Assembly (NCBI GenBank): GCA_900074725.1
Contig: LT598458.1
Coordinates: 620,001 to 684,000 of the forward strand
Length of the DNA stretch: 64,000 bases
Source of the DNA: Lachancea dasiensis
Taxonomy: Eukaryota > Ascomycota > Saccharomycetes > Saccharomycetales > Saccharomycetaceae
Direction of reading: 5' to 3'
The position numbers and the translations under genes are program-made. A model generated the notes under the pieces. That model was not told the origin of the DNA and made no database searches. It saw only the letters and a program-made list of their open reading frames with translations. This document shows positions 40,001 through 47,486 of this stretch, piece by piece. Position 1 is the stretch's first letter; every line of letters starts with the position of its first letter.

Positions 40001-40567
40001 GCCAAAGCAGCGACGATACGCAGCATGTTCGACCACAATGGAAAGATGCCATTCAACAAGAAACACCTTCCACTAGTTTCCCGAATTGAAAGTGTTGGTG
40101 CTGTTCCCGAGGAACTTTTGAATTCAGCATTGTCTGACCAAGAGTTTGAAACGCGTGTAGCAGCACTGCGGGAATTGGCAACTAGGACCCTGGAGGAATT
40201 GGCAGCCATGGAGGCAGATGAGGAATCGCTGGAAGGCGACACTATGACCGACGAGGACCTCCTCGACAGTGAAGACAGGAACCAGAAACTGTTGCAAAAT
40301 TGGTTCTTAGTCTACCACATCGACAACGTTGTGGGTCGCATCACGAAAAACAGGGAAAACTGGCGCTTGAAGAGGCAAAACCAGGTTTACAAAACGAAAA
40401 TCGAGGCGCTAACGCTGGCGATTTCCGAAATGGCCAATAACGTCCGAGCCTCCCAAGACCTGTTGCCATTCCCCGGCGCGCCGAACCAGCTCTTCAACCT
40501 AGGCGTGCAAGACGGCTTCTGCGGCGCGGAGGACCCCTCTGGCGGGCTGTCCAACCCGTTTGTGTAG
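37037..40567 (+). CDS. Intact pogo/CENP-B-type DDE transposase gene, possibly domesticated
   Basis: A 1176-residue protein of the Tc1/mariner-pogo (DDE_1) group. Order: an N-terminal region to about 130 that I do not recognise; a Psq/CENP-B-type helix-turn-helix from about 135 (LSQKQKRFNGEKAKIAAKEF, then SKSVVAHRYGVSLSTLNDAI); a second DNA-binding helical region at about 240-300 (YNIPERTLRDRL); and the catalytic core with D404 (VFNADEIGF), D550 (LIVDNHYSHY) and D586 (ILQPLDVGVFSNLKKK), 35 residues separating the last two. The core ends near 690 and is followed by almost 490 unfamiliar residues, acidic then helical (LREQSKIEEALKIYE, NWRLKRQNQVYKTKIEAL). Ordinary pogo transposases are about 500-600 residues. 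There is no internal stop, all three catalytic Asp are present, and no terminal inverted repeats were recognised, so it looks selected. It follows RME1 and converges on RPP2A. Confidence 0.9.
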   Translation: MSSSCIGRVLFQQDYRRYKIVRKELVSFLTAEGLDHANPDLVLLLSRNVHSNGVHLYLPLMCAEVCRQTNSGSQYRILLHFRHHGEFPRVLANTHGATTTSTLLPVCGMCDWDLVIPAAHYLLANSRPSGDYSHLTLSQKQKRFNGEKAKIAAKEFLDTANPSKSVVAHRYGVSLSTLNDAIKRLKRQRDLASTGEVGQPMDYRLAPDQPTRKRVASVALLNVLNSPVSPSKRCKLVPHISFKYNIPERTLRDRLKSVNPSISRVAEGVRRRKLSASSEQFLTTLYAISNMQNAQITVKQADAVCELMATTTDCAEIKMSNMSMALEPNGTINLPRLLSDREVQLGKNFGWRFRQRNGFGSSKAKRMDSARLKASDVNNIAMWLNEDAYNTLGSTPAELVFNADEIGFAHTLNTSNKHARYVSMNNPRNSHKKGVVYKVKETGADPKSLTTVTACVSAAGQIVPPMVTAASSIAKHKTECHIFNPRFEALAKPKLHTGVEDKVNLVFTSNGWNNSKAFFEYVKWFDAHTLQTAKEHSSNGILRQRVLIVDNHYSHYCQQVLDFVTERRIVLLLLPPNTTHILQPLDVGVFSNLKKKVRTLATEWCPNPTLGPDGKPRYGHFDVLCNFINALNHTLCHDFESSTISQAFRTAGVYPPERSLFNPAVRTVMKHFDAHAKMKDIFLNKILPISQGSIPRSRTIAGATVAGPESPPSPLISLVGNEAFFIGEEELESLDFLSVNADHIIHQASSEELPTHSSEGEEDKSQEVKDEVPSVTTLTADFVSKFTFEDVLKLVTDLISGENEGEDISLVPKLMERLDKCSELAFGAGPHLTITKELFLEQQANVMGIVMYLIYFGACFLGLREQSKIEEALKIYESGADAAAQSQGPAGARLTTDVLRDLSKKQFFKLFPRVSGNIDRDISRKIAHMQGTAHDSSSMSEALVNELGSSVWDFLQGMVKDPSSVLNLQSEDLKKKVLSTALNAPQALAKAATIRSMFDHNGKMPFNKKHLPLVSRIESVGAVPEELLNSALSDQEFETRVAALRELATRTLEELAAMEADEESLEGDTMTDEDLLDSEDRNQKLLQNWFLVYHIDNVVGRITKNRENWRLKRQNQVYKTKIEALTLAISEMANNVRASQDLLPFPGAPNQLFNLGVQDGFCGAEDPSGGLSNPFV

Positions 40568-40771
40568 CGCATCACAATCACTCCGTACGGTCGCGTCGCT
40601 GGGACGAGGCAGTAACATCACCAACTGGCCGCCGGTGCCACTGCCGTCTGTGGTCCAGAAGCGGCCTCCGCGCACCGCCATACCCCAAACTAATTGAATC
40701 TTCCTTGTCTTTGATCTTTTTACGTAGGTGGAATCTTACACATGCTAACACAACTCTCGAATCCGGATTCT

Positions 40772-41092
40772 TTAATCGAACAAACCGAAACCCATGTCGT
40801 CGTCGGACTCCTCGGCTTCTTCCTCTGGGGCGGCCTCCTCGGCCTCGCCACCAGCGGCAGCACCGGCAGCTGGCGCAGCAGCGCCAGAAGACGCTGGCAC
40901 GGCGGCCAATTTCTCGTTACCCTCGGCGACCAATTCCTCGATCGACTTGCCCTCCAACGAGCTCAACAGCGACGACACCTTGTCCTCCTCGACCTCAATG
41001 CCGACGGATTCCAAGACGGTCTTGACGTTCTCCGCGCTTGGGGCAGAGTTACCAGCGGCGTTCAACAACAAATAGGCGGCCAAGTACTTCAT
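40772..41092 (-). CDS. RPP2A: Acidic ribosomal stalk protein P2
   Basis: A 106-residue P2 stalk protein of the large ribosomal subunit that helps recruit and stimulate translation factors. The N-terminal dimerisation domain [20 protein letters not shown], an Ala/Gly hinge, and the conserved acidic end [13 protein letters not shown] are all present. The sequence [13 protein letters not shown] and LAAVPA favour Rpp2A over Rpp2B. Strong codon bias fits very high expression. It is transcribed divergently from RPS15, as YOL039W and YOL040C are in S. cerevisiae. Confidence 0.97.
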   Translation of the reverse strand: MKYLAAYLLLNAAGNSAPSAENVKTVLESVGIEVEEDKVSSLLSSLEGKSIEELVAEGNEKLAAVPASSGAAAPAAGAAAGGEAEEAAPEEEAEESDDDMGFGLFD

Positions 41093-41728
41093 GATAGTAT
41101 CCTGATTTAGCGTATTGCGAATATTACCAACCTGTACAAACTATCCAAACTCCTGTGTACAACAACACCTTATCTCAACCAGTCCAGAGCTGTGTCCTGG
41201 TAGTGTAATTTTTCACCGCCGCTGCGATGCGTGCCGTTGCGCGTGACTAAAGACGCCTATTTATTCCCATTTTTCCCACAAAATTAAACGACGCACAAAT
41301 TTCTGCAATTTGCGAGCAGTCACACGCTACACAGTGTGGTGTACGGGTGTAAATGTCACATGCGGTCCCAAAAAAAAGAGTCGGTCTGTTGGTGAAAAAT
41401 ATCCCACGGGCGTGGCCAGGCGCGTCTAGGCAGCAGCTCCGCCTAGCTCCCGGCAGAGTCCTTCCAGTCTGGGCAGGAGCCTCCCCGGCCGGGGCCACAC
41501 TGTCTCCGCCTGGCGTCTGCCGAGTGTCTGCCTAGCAAGTGCTGGGCAGCCTTGCCGTCCTGGCTCAGTCTCTGGTTGGGTCCCGTAGGGTGTGGACTGC
41601 TAGCATCAACACCGGATATACACTACTAGTTCAATCTCAACAACAGGTGTGATTGCTGATTAGTGTTTAAACTCGTTTATTCTACCGTAAGCTCCGTCTA
41701 TACACGTCTCACTAGAATCGAAGTCAAG
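41093..41728. promoter_or_regulatory. Shared divergent promoter of RPP2A and RPS15
   Basis: 636 bp between two divergent ribosomal-protein start codons. It contains one perfect Rap1 site (41338-41350) near its middle, T/A-rich stretches beside it and pyrimidine-rich tracts towards both genes, the usual layout of Rap1-Fhl1-Ifh1-driven promoters. Confidence 0.7.
41338..41350 (-). promoter_or_regulatory. Rap1 binding site
   Basis: The complement reads ACACCCGTACACC, a perfect match to the Rap1 consensus ACACCCRYACAYM. It lies 246 bp from the RPP2A ATG and 379 bp from the RPS15 ATG. Confidence 0.8.
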
Positions 41729-42154
41729 ATGTCTACCCCCGGTGCCAGAAAGAGATCTTTCAAGACCTACTCCTACAAAGGTGTGGACTTGGAGAAGATG
41801 TTGGAAATGCCAACCGAAGAGTTCGTAAAGTTGGCTCCTGCCAGAGTTAGAAGAAGATTTGCCCGTGGTTTGTCTTCCAAGCCAGCCGGTTTGATGAAGA
41901 AGTTGAGAGCCGCTAAGTTGGCCACTCCAGAAGGCGAAAGACCATCGGTCGTCAAGACCCACTTGAGAAACATGATTGTGGTGCCAGAGATGATCGGGTC
42001 CGTGGTCGGTGTGTACAACGGTAAGGTGTTCAACCAGGTCGAAATCAAGCCAGAAATGGTTGGCCACTACTTGGGAGAATTTTCCATCTCGTACACCCCA
42101 GTCAGACACGGTAGAGCCGGTGCCACCACCTCGCGTTTCATTCCATTGAGATAA
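41729..42154 (+). CDS. RPS15: Small-subunit ribosomal protein uS19 (Rps15)
   Basis: A 141-residue protein of the 40S head (S. cerevisiae 142), needed for nuclear export of pre-40S particles. The start [35 protein letters not shown], the conserved [19 protein letters not shown], and the C-terminal [15 protein letters not shown] confirm uS19. Codon bias is extreme. The frame is open for 22 codons upstream without further conservation, so the ATG at 41729 is used. It shares its promoter with RPP2A. Confidence 0.98.
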   Translation: MSTPGARKRSFKTYSYKGVDLEKMLEMPTEEFVKLAPARVRRRFARGLSSKPAGLMKKLRAAKLATPEGERPSVVKTHLRNMIVVPEMIGSVVGVYNGKVFNQVEIKPEMVGHYLGEFSISYTPVRHGRAGATTSRFIPLR

Positions 42155-42432
42155 GTGTAGTCGTGGGGGACTCCAGGTGTCATACAAGCACGCACGCACG
42201 CACTTTCTCTACGTAATTTTGTAATACAAAATCGAAGTTAAGCCATATCATTTGAACGCGGTGTGTAAGTAGGTTGTGTATACGTGGCACGCGAGGGCGG
42301 TGCGCAGCTGGGGAGGCGGCGCGGGAGGCAGCTAGTGCAGCTAGCGCGGCTAGCTCATCGCAACGTGCTGAAGAGGGCCCGGCCCTGAGGGCCCCGCCCT
42401 GCCTTAAAACAATCTTCTATATCCTATGTGCG

Positions 42433-43929
42433 CTACGAGTTTCTTTGCATTGCCTGTAGATCCTCGTATATTTCTGAATCCTTTAACCCGCTTAGGCTCG
42501 GCGCGCCCGGGAACCCATCGAAAAACCTTTTCAACCCTTCCAGATCACTCAGTTCGTTGTTGAACCTCATGCGATCCACAATCACCTCGAGTTTATCCAC
42601 CGGGTTGTTCTTGAACCGTATCTGAATACCTTCGCACTGCAAATCCTCACTCAGAGGGTCGCCCTCGCGCCGCAATTGTGCGGGAGCTGCGTAGCCCGTG
42701 ATGCAGCTCAATGTTTTCCCGTCAATCTTGACAGGGACATGGTAGTTTACGTCCGGCACCACAATATCCATTTCTCGCCTCTCTTTATTGATGTCGTACC
42801 ATCGTTGTGTGGTGTTCACCAGCATGTCATGCTTCAAATTCGATACTTTGCGCTGAAAATTCTGATGGATGAAGCAACGGGTGGCTTTCGTCTCTTTGTC
42901 GATACACTCCAATTCATATTTCTGTCTCTGGTAGGCGCGACGCAATTTGAAGTCGCGTACCGAATCGATTTTTTGGTAGTAGTCCTGAAGCGCGGGGTGT
43001 GAACCTTCCAAGCACATTTGCGTTTCGGTTTGTAGCTTGGCCATCTTGCTATCGTGGAGCTTTTGACGCAATTCTGCGAATTGCCGCTCGATCTCAGTGA
43101 TTTCCTTCAGAGCGGCCAGCCTCGTGCTTTCCGCCTCCATCGACGAGTGGGTCTCTGCGCTTGCGGTGGCCGCCGTAGTCGGTTTTCGTGATATATTCGC
43201 AGCCGCGGGACCCTGAGATTCGGTTTTGTCCAGCATCTCGTCCTCCGCTTCGTCTTCGTCTTCGTCCGCGTCGTTATCGTCGTCATTTTCCTCCACCTTC
43301 TCGACACCAGTGGCCGGCAGTCGGGGCTTCTTGAAGTGTGAATCTGGGTGCTCGTCGTCTAGAGAACGTTTTAAGATGGGGGATGGGGCAGAGGCGGATG
43401 CTTGCAGTACTGCCTCCTGTGTGGCGGTGTCCGAGGGTTGCGGTACCGCGGACGGTGGCGCGGTTTCCGTACCTAGAAGCGCGTCTTGTTGGAAAGAGCT
43501 ACTTGGTTCCTGAGTTGGCGACTGCGACTGCGGTTGTTGCTGTGTCGAGCCCTCTATCGGGACCTCTACCGGGACCTCCCCTGGACTTTCCTCAGTGCTC
43601 GCAACAGGGTGCGGCTCCTCTTGTCCTCCGTCTGCGCCCTCCCCCGCATGCTCCCGCGCCAGCTGCGACAGCACCACCGCTCCCGAAGGCTCCTCCTCCA
43701 ACTTCTCGGTCTCTGCGTCCGACGACATGTAGAATCCGTCTAACCCCAGATCCGCGTTGTGCGCGTTGGCGTCGATTCTGCTCAGGACACTGCCGCTTGC
43801 ACTGCCACTTCCGCTACCGCGTTCTTTCCTCTTGGTCGCGTCCGTTGCGTCTGAGCCCTCCGTTTCGATCCGGGCCAAGTTCTCTTCTGTCAGCAAACTA
43901 TCCTGTAGTTCTTGCGGTCTCGAGTCCAT
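42433..43929 (-). CDS. DEP1: Dep1, Rpd3L histone deacetylase complex subunit
   Basis: A 498-residue Sds3-like protein. The N-terminal 250 residues are low-complexity, Glu/Ser/Pro-rich with an acidic run near 225-235. The conserved C-terminal half contains EITEIERQFAELRQKLHDSK, LQTETQMCLEGSHPALQDYY, TQRWYDINKERREMDIVVPD and the end DLEGLKRFFDGFPGAP, which match S. cerevisiae Dep1 and not Sds3. Dep1 helps hold together the large Rpd3 deacetylase complex and affects phospholipid and stress genes. It is divergent from NOP12 across 261 bp. DEP1 and SYN8 are neighbours on S. cerevisiae chromosome I, here separated by NOP12 from chromosome XV. Confidence 0.93.
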   Translation of the reverse strand: MDSRPQELQDSLLTEENLARIETEGSDATDATKRKERGSGSGSASGSVLSRIDANAHNADLGLDGFYMSSDAETEKLEEEPSGAVVLSQLAREHAGEGADGGQEEPHPVASTEESPGEVPVEVPIEGSTQQQPQSQSPTQEPSSSFQQDALLGTETAPPSAVPQPSDTATQEAVLQASASAPSPILKRSLDDEHPDSHFKKPRLPATGVEKVEENDDDNDADEDEDEAEDEMLDKTESQGPAAANISRKPTTAATASAETHSSMEAESTRLAALKEITEIERQFAELRQKLHDSKMAKLQTETQMCLEGSHPALQDYYQKIDSVRDFKLRRAYQRQKYELECIDKETKATRCFIHQNFQRKVSNLKHDMLVNTTQRWYDINKERREMDIVVPDVNYHVPVKIDGKTLSCITGYAAPAQLRREGDPLSEDLQCEGIQIRFKNNPVDKLEVIVDRMRFNNELSDLEGLKRFFDGFPGAPSLSGLKDSEIYEDLQAMQRNS

Positions 43930-44106
43930 CTAACGTGTACACCAGGCCCTACCAAACCAACTCAATTGACCCTATACTGAGCTTGTGTCCAACGCGGTGA
44001 TCCTCGTCTGTGTCCGCGTCGTCCTCGTCTTCCTCGGTGTTGACGGTGTTGGCTAAAAGGTTGTGTATGTTTACCTAAGGTAGAGAGGCCCTGTCCCTCT
44101 ATATAT

Positions 44107-44117
44107 TGAAAAATTTT
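44107..44117 (+). promoter_or_regulatory. RRPE motif upstream of NOP12
   Basis: TGAAAAATTTT, a perfect RRPE (Stb3) element 74 bp before the NOP12 ATG and 25 bp upstream of a PAC element. The pair is the classic signature of ribosome-biogenesis promoters. Confidence 0.75.
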
Positions 44118-44141
44118 AGACGAAAGTCATCGCCTGGTAAG

Positions 44142-44149
44142 CTCATCGC
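44142..44149 (-). promoter_or_regulatory. PAC motif upstream of NOP12
   Basis: CTCATCGC, the complement of GCGATGAG, a perfect PAC element 42 bp before the NOP12 ATG. Confidence 0.7.
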
Positions 44150-44190
44150 ATCCAAGTCGAAGAAGTTAAGAGAGCCAAAAAGCAGTAAGA

Positions 44191-45588
44191 ATGGGCTCGA
44201 TTGACAAGTTGTTTGGGTCAGCGTTGAAACAGACGCTGGGAGATGGTATGGGCAAACTTTTTGGCAGGTCTTCGGAGCCTTTGGACGCCAAGAAATTGAA
44301 GGTGAAGGCCAGAACAGTTTTGGCCGAGCCCGCGGGCACTGGAGAGCAGCAGAAGCAGGAGAAACAGGAGAAGGAAGTGGAGGAAGAGGTAGAGCATGAG
44401 GTGCAGCCCGAAGCTGGTGAGAAGCGGGCGCTCGCTGCGGAGGAGGGACGCAAGAAGGTGTCCAAAAGACAGAAAAGGAAGACGCGGGAGGCAGAGGAGG
44501 CCGACGTAGAGGCAGACTACTACTCGAAGCTGCTGCGGGACGAGACGTCGGAGAAACAGGATGCGGGTGCGGAGTCGGCGGAAGCTGGTGAAGCCGCGGC
44601 GGCCCCGTCAGCGGCCCCCACGACGACAACCAATGCAGCCAAGAAGAACGACTTGAAAGAGGCAGAGCTGGAAAAGGCCGAGAGAACCGTCTTTGTTGGG
44701 AACGTGCCCAAAGACGTGGTCACGTCGAAGGCGCAGACCAAGCGTTTCAAAAAGCTCTTTAGCATAGCCAAGGATGCTTCCTCGTCCGACAACAATGACG
44801 AAGACAACGACGACAACGACAACGACGACGACACCAACGACAACAGCGTCGCCTATGCCATCGAGAGTCTCAGATTCCGCTCCATCTCGTTCGAGGAGGC
44901 GCTTCCCCGCAAAGTGGCCTTTGTCCAGCAGAAACTACACAAGTCTCGCGAGTCCGTCAACGCCTACGTGGTGTATGTTGACAGGGCTGCAGTGCCCGCA
45001 GCGTGCCGGCTCCTGAACGGCCGCGTTTTCGAGGGCCACCACTTGCGCGTGGACTCCGTTGCGCACCCAACCCAGCACGACAACAAGCGGTCCGTGTTCG
45101 TGGGCAACCTGGATTTCGAAGAAACCGAAGAAAACCTGTGGAAGCACTTCCTCGCTGCCGGCGACATCGAGTACGTGCGTGTGATCAGAGACTCTAAAAC
45201 CAACGTCGGCAAGGGCTTTGCGTACGTACAGTTCACCGATTTCCAGACTGTAGCCAAGGCGCTGCTGATGGATGGCCACAAGCTCAACGGCTCCGGCCGC
45301 AAGCTGCGAGTCACCAGGTGCAGAAACGTCAAGAAGGCCCAGTCGTCGCCACACGCCCAAGGCGGTCCACGCGGGCTCACGGACCATCAGAAAAGCAAGC
45401 TCGGCAGGGCTCGCAAGATCCTAGGGAAAGCTGACAGATCCTCCGCGGGCAAGGCCATCACCATCGAGGGTCTTAGAGCCACCAAGGGCGATACCGCGCC
45501 CCAATTGAAGAAGAAGAAAGAGAGATCTAAGACCGGCCGCGTTACCAAACGTTCTACAGCATTCAAGAAGGCCAACCAGTCCAAGTAA
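44191..45588 (+). CDS. NOP12: Nucleolar RNA-binding protein Nop12
   Basis: A 465-residue nucleolar protein with two RNA-recognition motifs, involved in pre-25S rRNA processing and 5.8S folding. After a Lys/Glu-rich N-terminus the first RRM has RNP2 ERTVFVGNVP and, after an acidic Asp/Asn insertion, the conserved ESLRFRSISFEEALPRKVAF. The second RRM has KRSVFVGNLDFEETEENLWK and RNP1 GKGFAYVQF. The basic tail (KKKKERSKTGRVTKRSTAFK) is a nucleolar-targeting type sequence. All of these match S. cerevisiae Nop12. The promoter carries RRPE and PAC. Confidence 0.96.
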   Translation: MGSIDKLFGSALKQTLGDGMGKLFGRSSEPLDAKKLKVKARTVLAEPAGTGEQQKQEKQEKEVEEEVEHEVQPEAGEKRALAAEEGRKKVSKRQKRKTREAEEADVEADYYSKLLRDETSEKQDAGAESAEAGEAAAAPSAAPTTTTNAAKKNDLKEAELEKAERTVFVGNVPKDVVTSKAQTKRFKKLFSIAKDASSSDNNDEDNDDNDNDDDTNDNSVAYAIESLRFRSISFEEALPRKVAFVQQKLHKSRESVNAYVVYVDRAAVPAACRLLNGRVFEGHHLRVDSVAHPTQHDNKRSVFVGNLDFEETEENLWKHFLAAGDIEYVRVIRDSKTNVGKGFAYVQFTDFQTVAKALLMDGHKLNGSGRKLRVTRCRNVKKAQSSPHAQGGPRGLTDHQKSKLGRARKILGKADRSSAGKAITIEGLRATKGDTAPQLKKKKERSKTGRVTKRSTAFKKANQSK

Positions 45589-45728
45589 GAGTGCTACTGT
45601 GTCGGTTGTGGCTATCATCTACTTACTTACCTTGTATATTAGCTTAAAATTACTTAGAAATCATCAACTAATAATCATAACAATCATCGAGATCATCGCT
45701 AGCACGAAGAACGCTGACTCCTACCCAG

Positions 45729-46514
45729 ATGGAGCTCCTCAAACTCACGTACGCTGTTGGAAAGCTTCAAAGCTTGGTTGATGAACGACACCGGTTGGTC
45801 ACCATCTTGCACATGAAAGCATCTGTCAACGACACAGTGAATTTGAAGAAACAGTTGAATGCTACGCTGGAATTGTTGAATGACACGGAAACGGAGTTAG
45901 CACAAAGTGAGGAGCCGCAATTTGAGGAGATGGCCACTCTGTATAATGCGCTGGTCGCGAAGATACCGGACGACGCGGTGGATAAGGGCTTATACAAGTT
46001 CACCCCGGTGGGGAGGGCGAGACCCGGGACGGAGACCAAAAAAGTGCGTTTCAAGGATGACTTGTTGGAGTTTCAGGAACACCCGCAGGACCAGCAGCCG
46101 GAGTTCGAACCCTACACGGACGACGTACCGCAACAGGAACAGGAAAGAACCAGGTTGTTCGCAAGCAACGGTGTGCACTCACAGGGTGGGCTCAGCGTGG
46201 TTCCGCAACTGTCGAACCAGGACCTTTTCATACAGCAACAGCAGCAGCTTTTGGAGCAGGACTCCCATTTGCAAGACTTGTCGCACTCGGTACACCGGGG
46301 CCACACGCTGTCATTGGACATCAACCACGAAATGACGGATCAAAACGAAAGCGTCCTGAGAGATTTGGAGAGCTTGGTGGATAATAGTGGTAGAAATCTG
46401 GACAGAGCGAAGAAGCGACTGCAGATCTATGAGAAAACGGCGCGCGAAAACGGACCTTGTCTGATCATCGTGATACTGTCTCTCATCCTGATAGTACTGC
46501 TGATAGCCCTATGA
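45729..46514 (+). CDS. SYN8: Endosomal SNARE Syn8
   Basis: A 261-residue tail-anchored Qc-type SNARE. The coiled SNARE region covers about residues 185-240 (LQDLSHSVHRGHTLSLDINH, ESVLRDLESLVDNSGRNLDR), and a single membrane anchor (CLIIVILSLILIVLLIAL) ends the protein. Syn8 acts in endosomal fusion with Pep12. A Gln-rich stretch precedes the SNARE motif. Position beside DEP1 and NTG agrees with YAL014C. Identification rests on topology, length and synteny more than on long identical stretches. Confidence 0.87.
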   Translation: MELLKLTYAVGKLQSLVDERHRLVTILHMKASVNDTVNLKKQLNATLELLNDTETELAQSEEPQFEEMATLYNALVAKIPDDAVDKGLYKFTPVGRARPGTETKKVRFKDDLLEFQEHPQDQQPEFEPYTDDVPQQEQERTRLFASNGVHSQGGLSVVPQLSNQDLFIQQQQQLLEQDSHLQDLSHSVHRGHTLSLDINHEMTDQNESVLRDLESLVDNSGRNLDRAKKRLQIYEKTARENGPCLIIVILSLILIVLLIAL

Positions 46515-46723
46515 CAAAAAACCAAAACTTTTTAGTACCACCTGCATAAACATACTATAGATCGGCGGGATGCAACACTCGAGCATACTCACGCAATGCC
46601 CCAGACAATGAATCCATCTGACCATCAATCTATCTAACTGTCACCATGACCCAAAAATGTCTATCCCTGAACAAAGACAAAACTATAAAGAAAAGAAAAT
46701 AACCGAACCCGCTCAACGGGTGC

Positions 46724-47185
46724 TCACCAGTTCCGCATGCCCTTCAAAGAAAGCCCGTCACGTTGCTGTTGCGCGTGAAAGGTTGAGTTATTCAAATACG
46801 GGTTATGGGAGTGTTTCGACTGCTGCTGTTGCTGCTGCCGCTGTAGTTGTTGTTGCTGTTGCTGTTGCTGTTGTTGTTGCTGTTGCTGTTGCTGTTGCTG
46901 TTGAACAGCTGCTACGAGCTGACTCTGGTAATACTGCTGCTCCGTAAGTCTTCCCGAAGCCATGCCACCATCTCCTCCACGGGCCACACTGGAACCTCCC
47001 TTGAGAATCGTACCAAACCCACCCGAAACCGCGACGGCCTGGTTAGAGCCCATTACCATTCTCTGCTCGGGAAAGAAAAACTCATCATCCATGAACATTT
47101 TCTTCATATCTAGTCTGATTCTAGCGTCCCTCGTGGTGGTCTCTTCGTGCTGCCTTTGCAGTCTTTGTGGTTCACTCTGGACCAT
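46724..47185 (-). CDS. Hypothetical protein with polyglutamine tract
   Basis: A 153-residue ORF I do not recognise. It begins MVQSEPQRLQRQHEE, has a non-repetitive segment with MKKMFMDDEFFFPEQRMVM and GGFGTILKGGSSVARGGDGG, then about 28 Gln broken by a few other residues (roughly 95-122), and a short end (LSLKGMRNW). The non-repeat parts do not look random in composition and the ORF starts with a normal ATG, so it may be real, but (CAG/CTG)n arrays often open false frames. It lies between SYN8 and NGL1, where neither related S. cerevisiae region has a gene. Function unknown. Confidence 0.5.
   Translation of the reverse strand: MVQSEPQRLQRQHEETTTRDARIRLDMKKMFMDDEFFFPEQRMVMGSNQAVAVSGGFGTILKGGSSVARGGDGGMASGRLTEQQYYQSQLVAAVQQQQQQQQQQQQQQQQQQQLQRQQQQQQSKHSHNPYLNNSTFHAQQQRDGLSLKGMRNW
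46833..46905. repeat. (CTG/TTG)n trinucleotide repeat
   Basis: On the plus strand an imperfect GTT/GCT trinucleotide array encodes the polyglutamine tract of the overlapping minus-strand ORF. Such arrays change length easily. Confidence 0.8.
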
Positions 47186-47486
47186 GATTCGTGCGTGTGT
47201 GTATTACCTCCTAGAAGTCTGACTTCAACTGCCAACCGTTTATGTTTTTGGTCGAGATGCTCGTCAGCTTCTGCTCGACTAGTTTTCCAGTGCTCATCGA
47301 TCTGCGTTGGTGGGTAATAGTATACGAACAATATCATCGAGCGAAACGGAACCCAGTCCTGAAGGTACATCTCTCATATTGATGGGTCCCCAGCAATCCA
47401 GCCCTCTGCCCCAATAATCCGAGCGTGGGATATATTTCTACCGTGAGCCTTTTCGTTTAGCTTTTCATTACGCTTGAACGTATTAA

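Noticed and set aside
36280-40770. Terminal inverted repeats bounding the transposase gene
   Set aside because: By eye, the sequence on both sides gave no matching inverted ends or TA duplication; an alignment program could overturn this.
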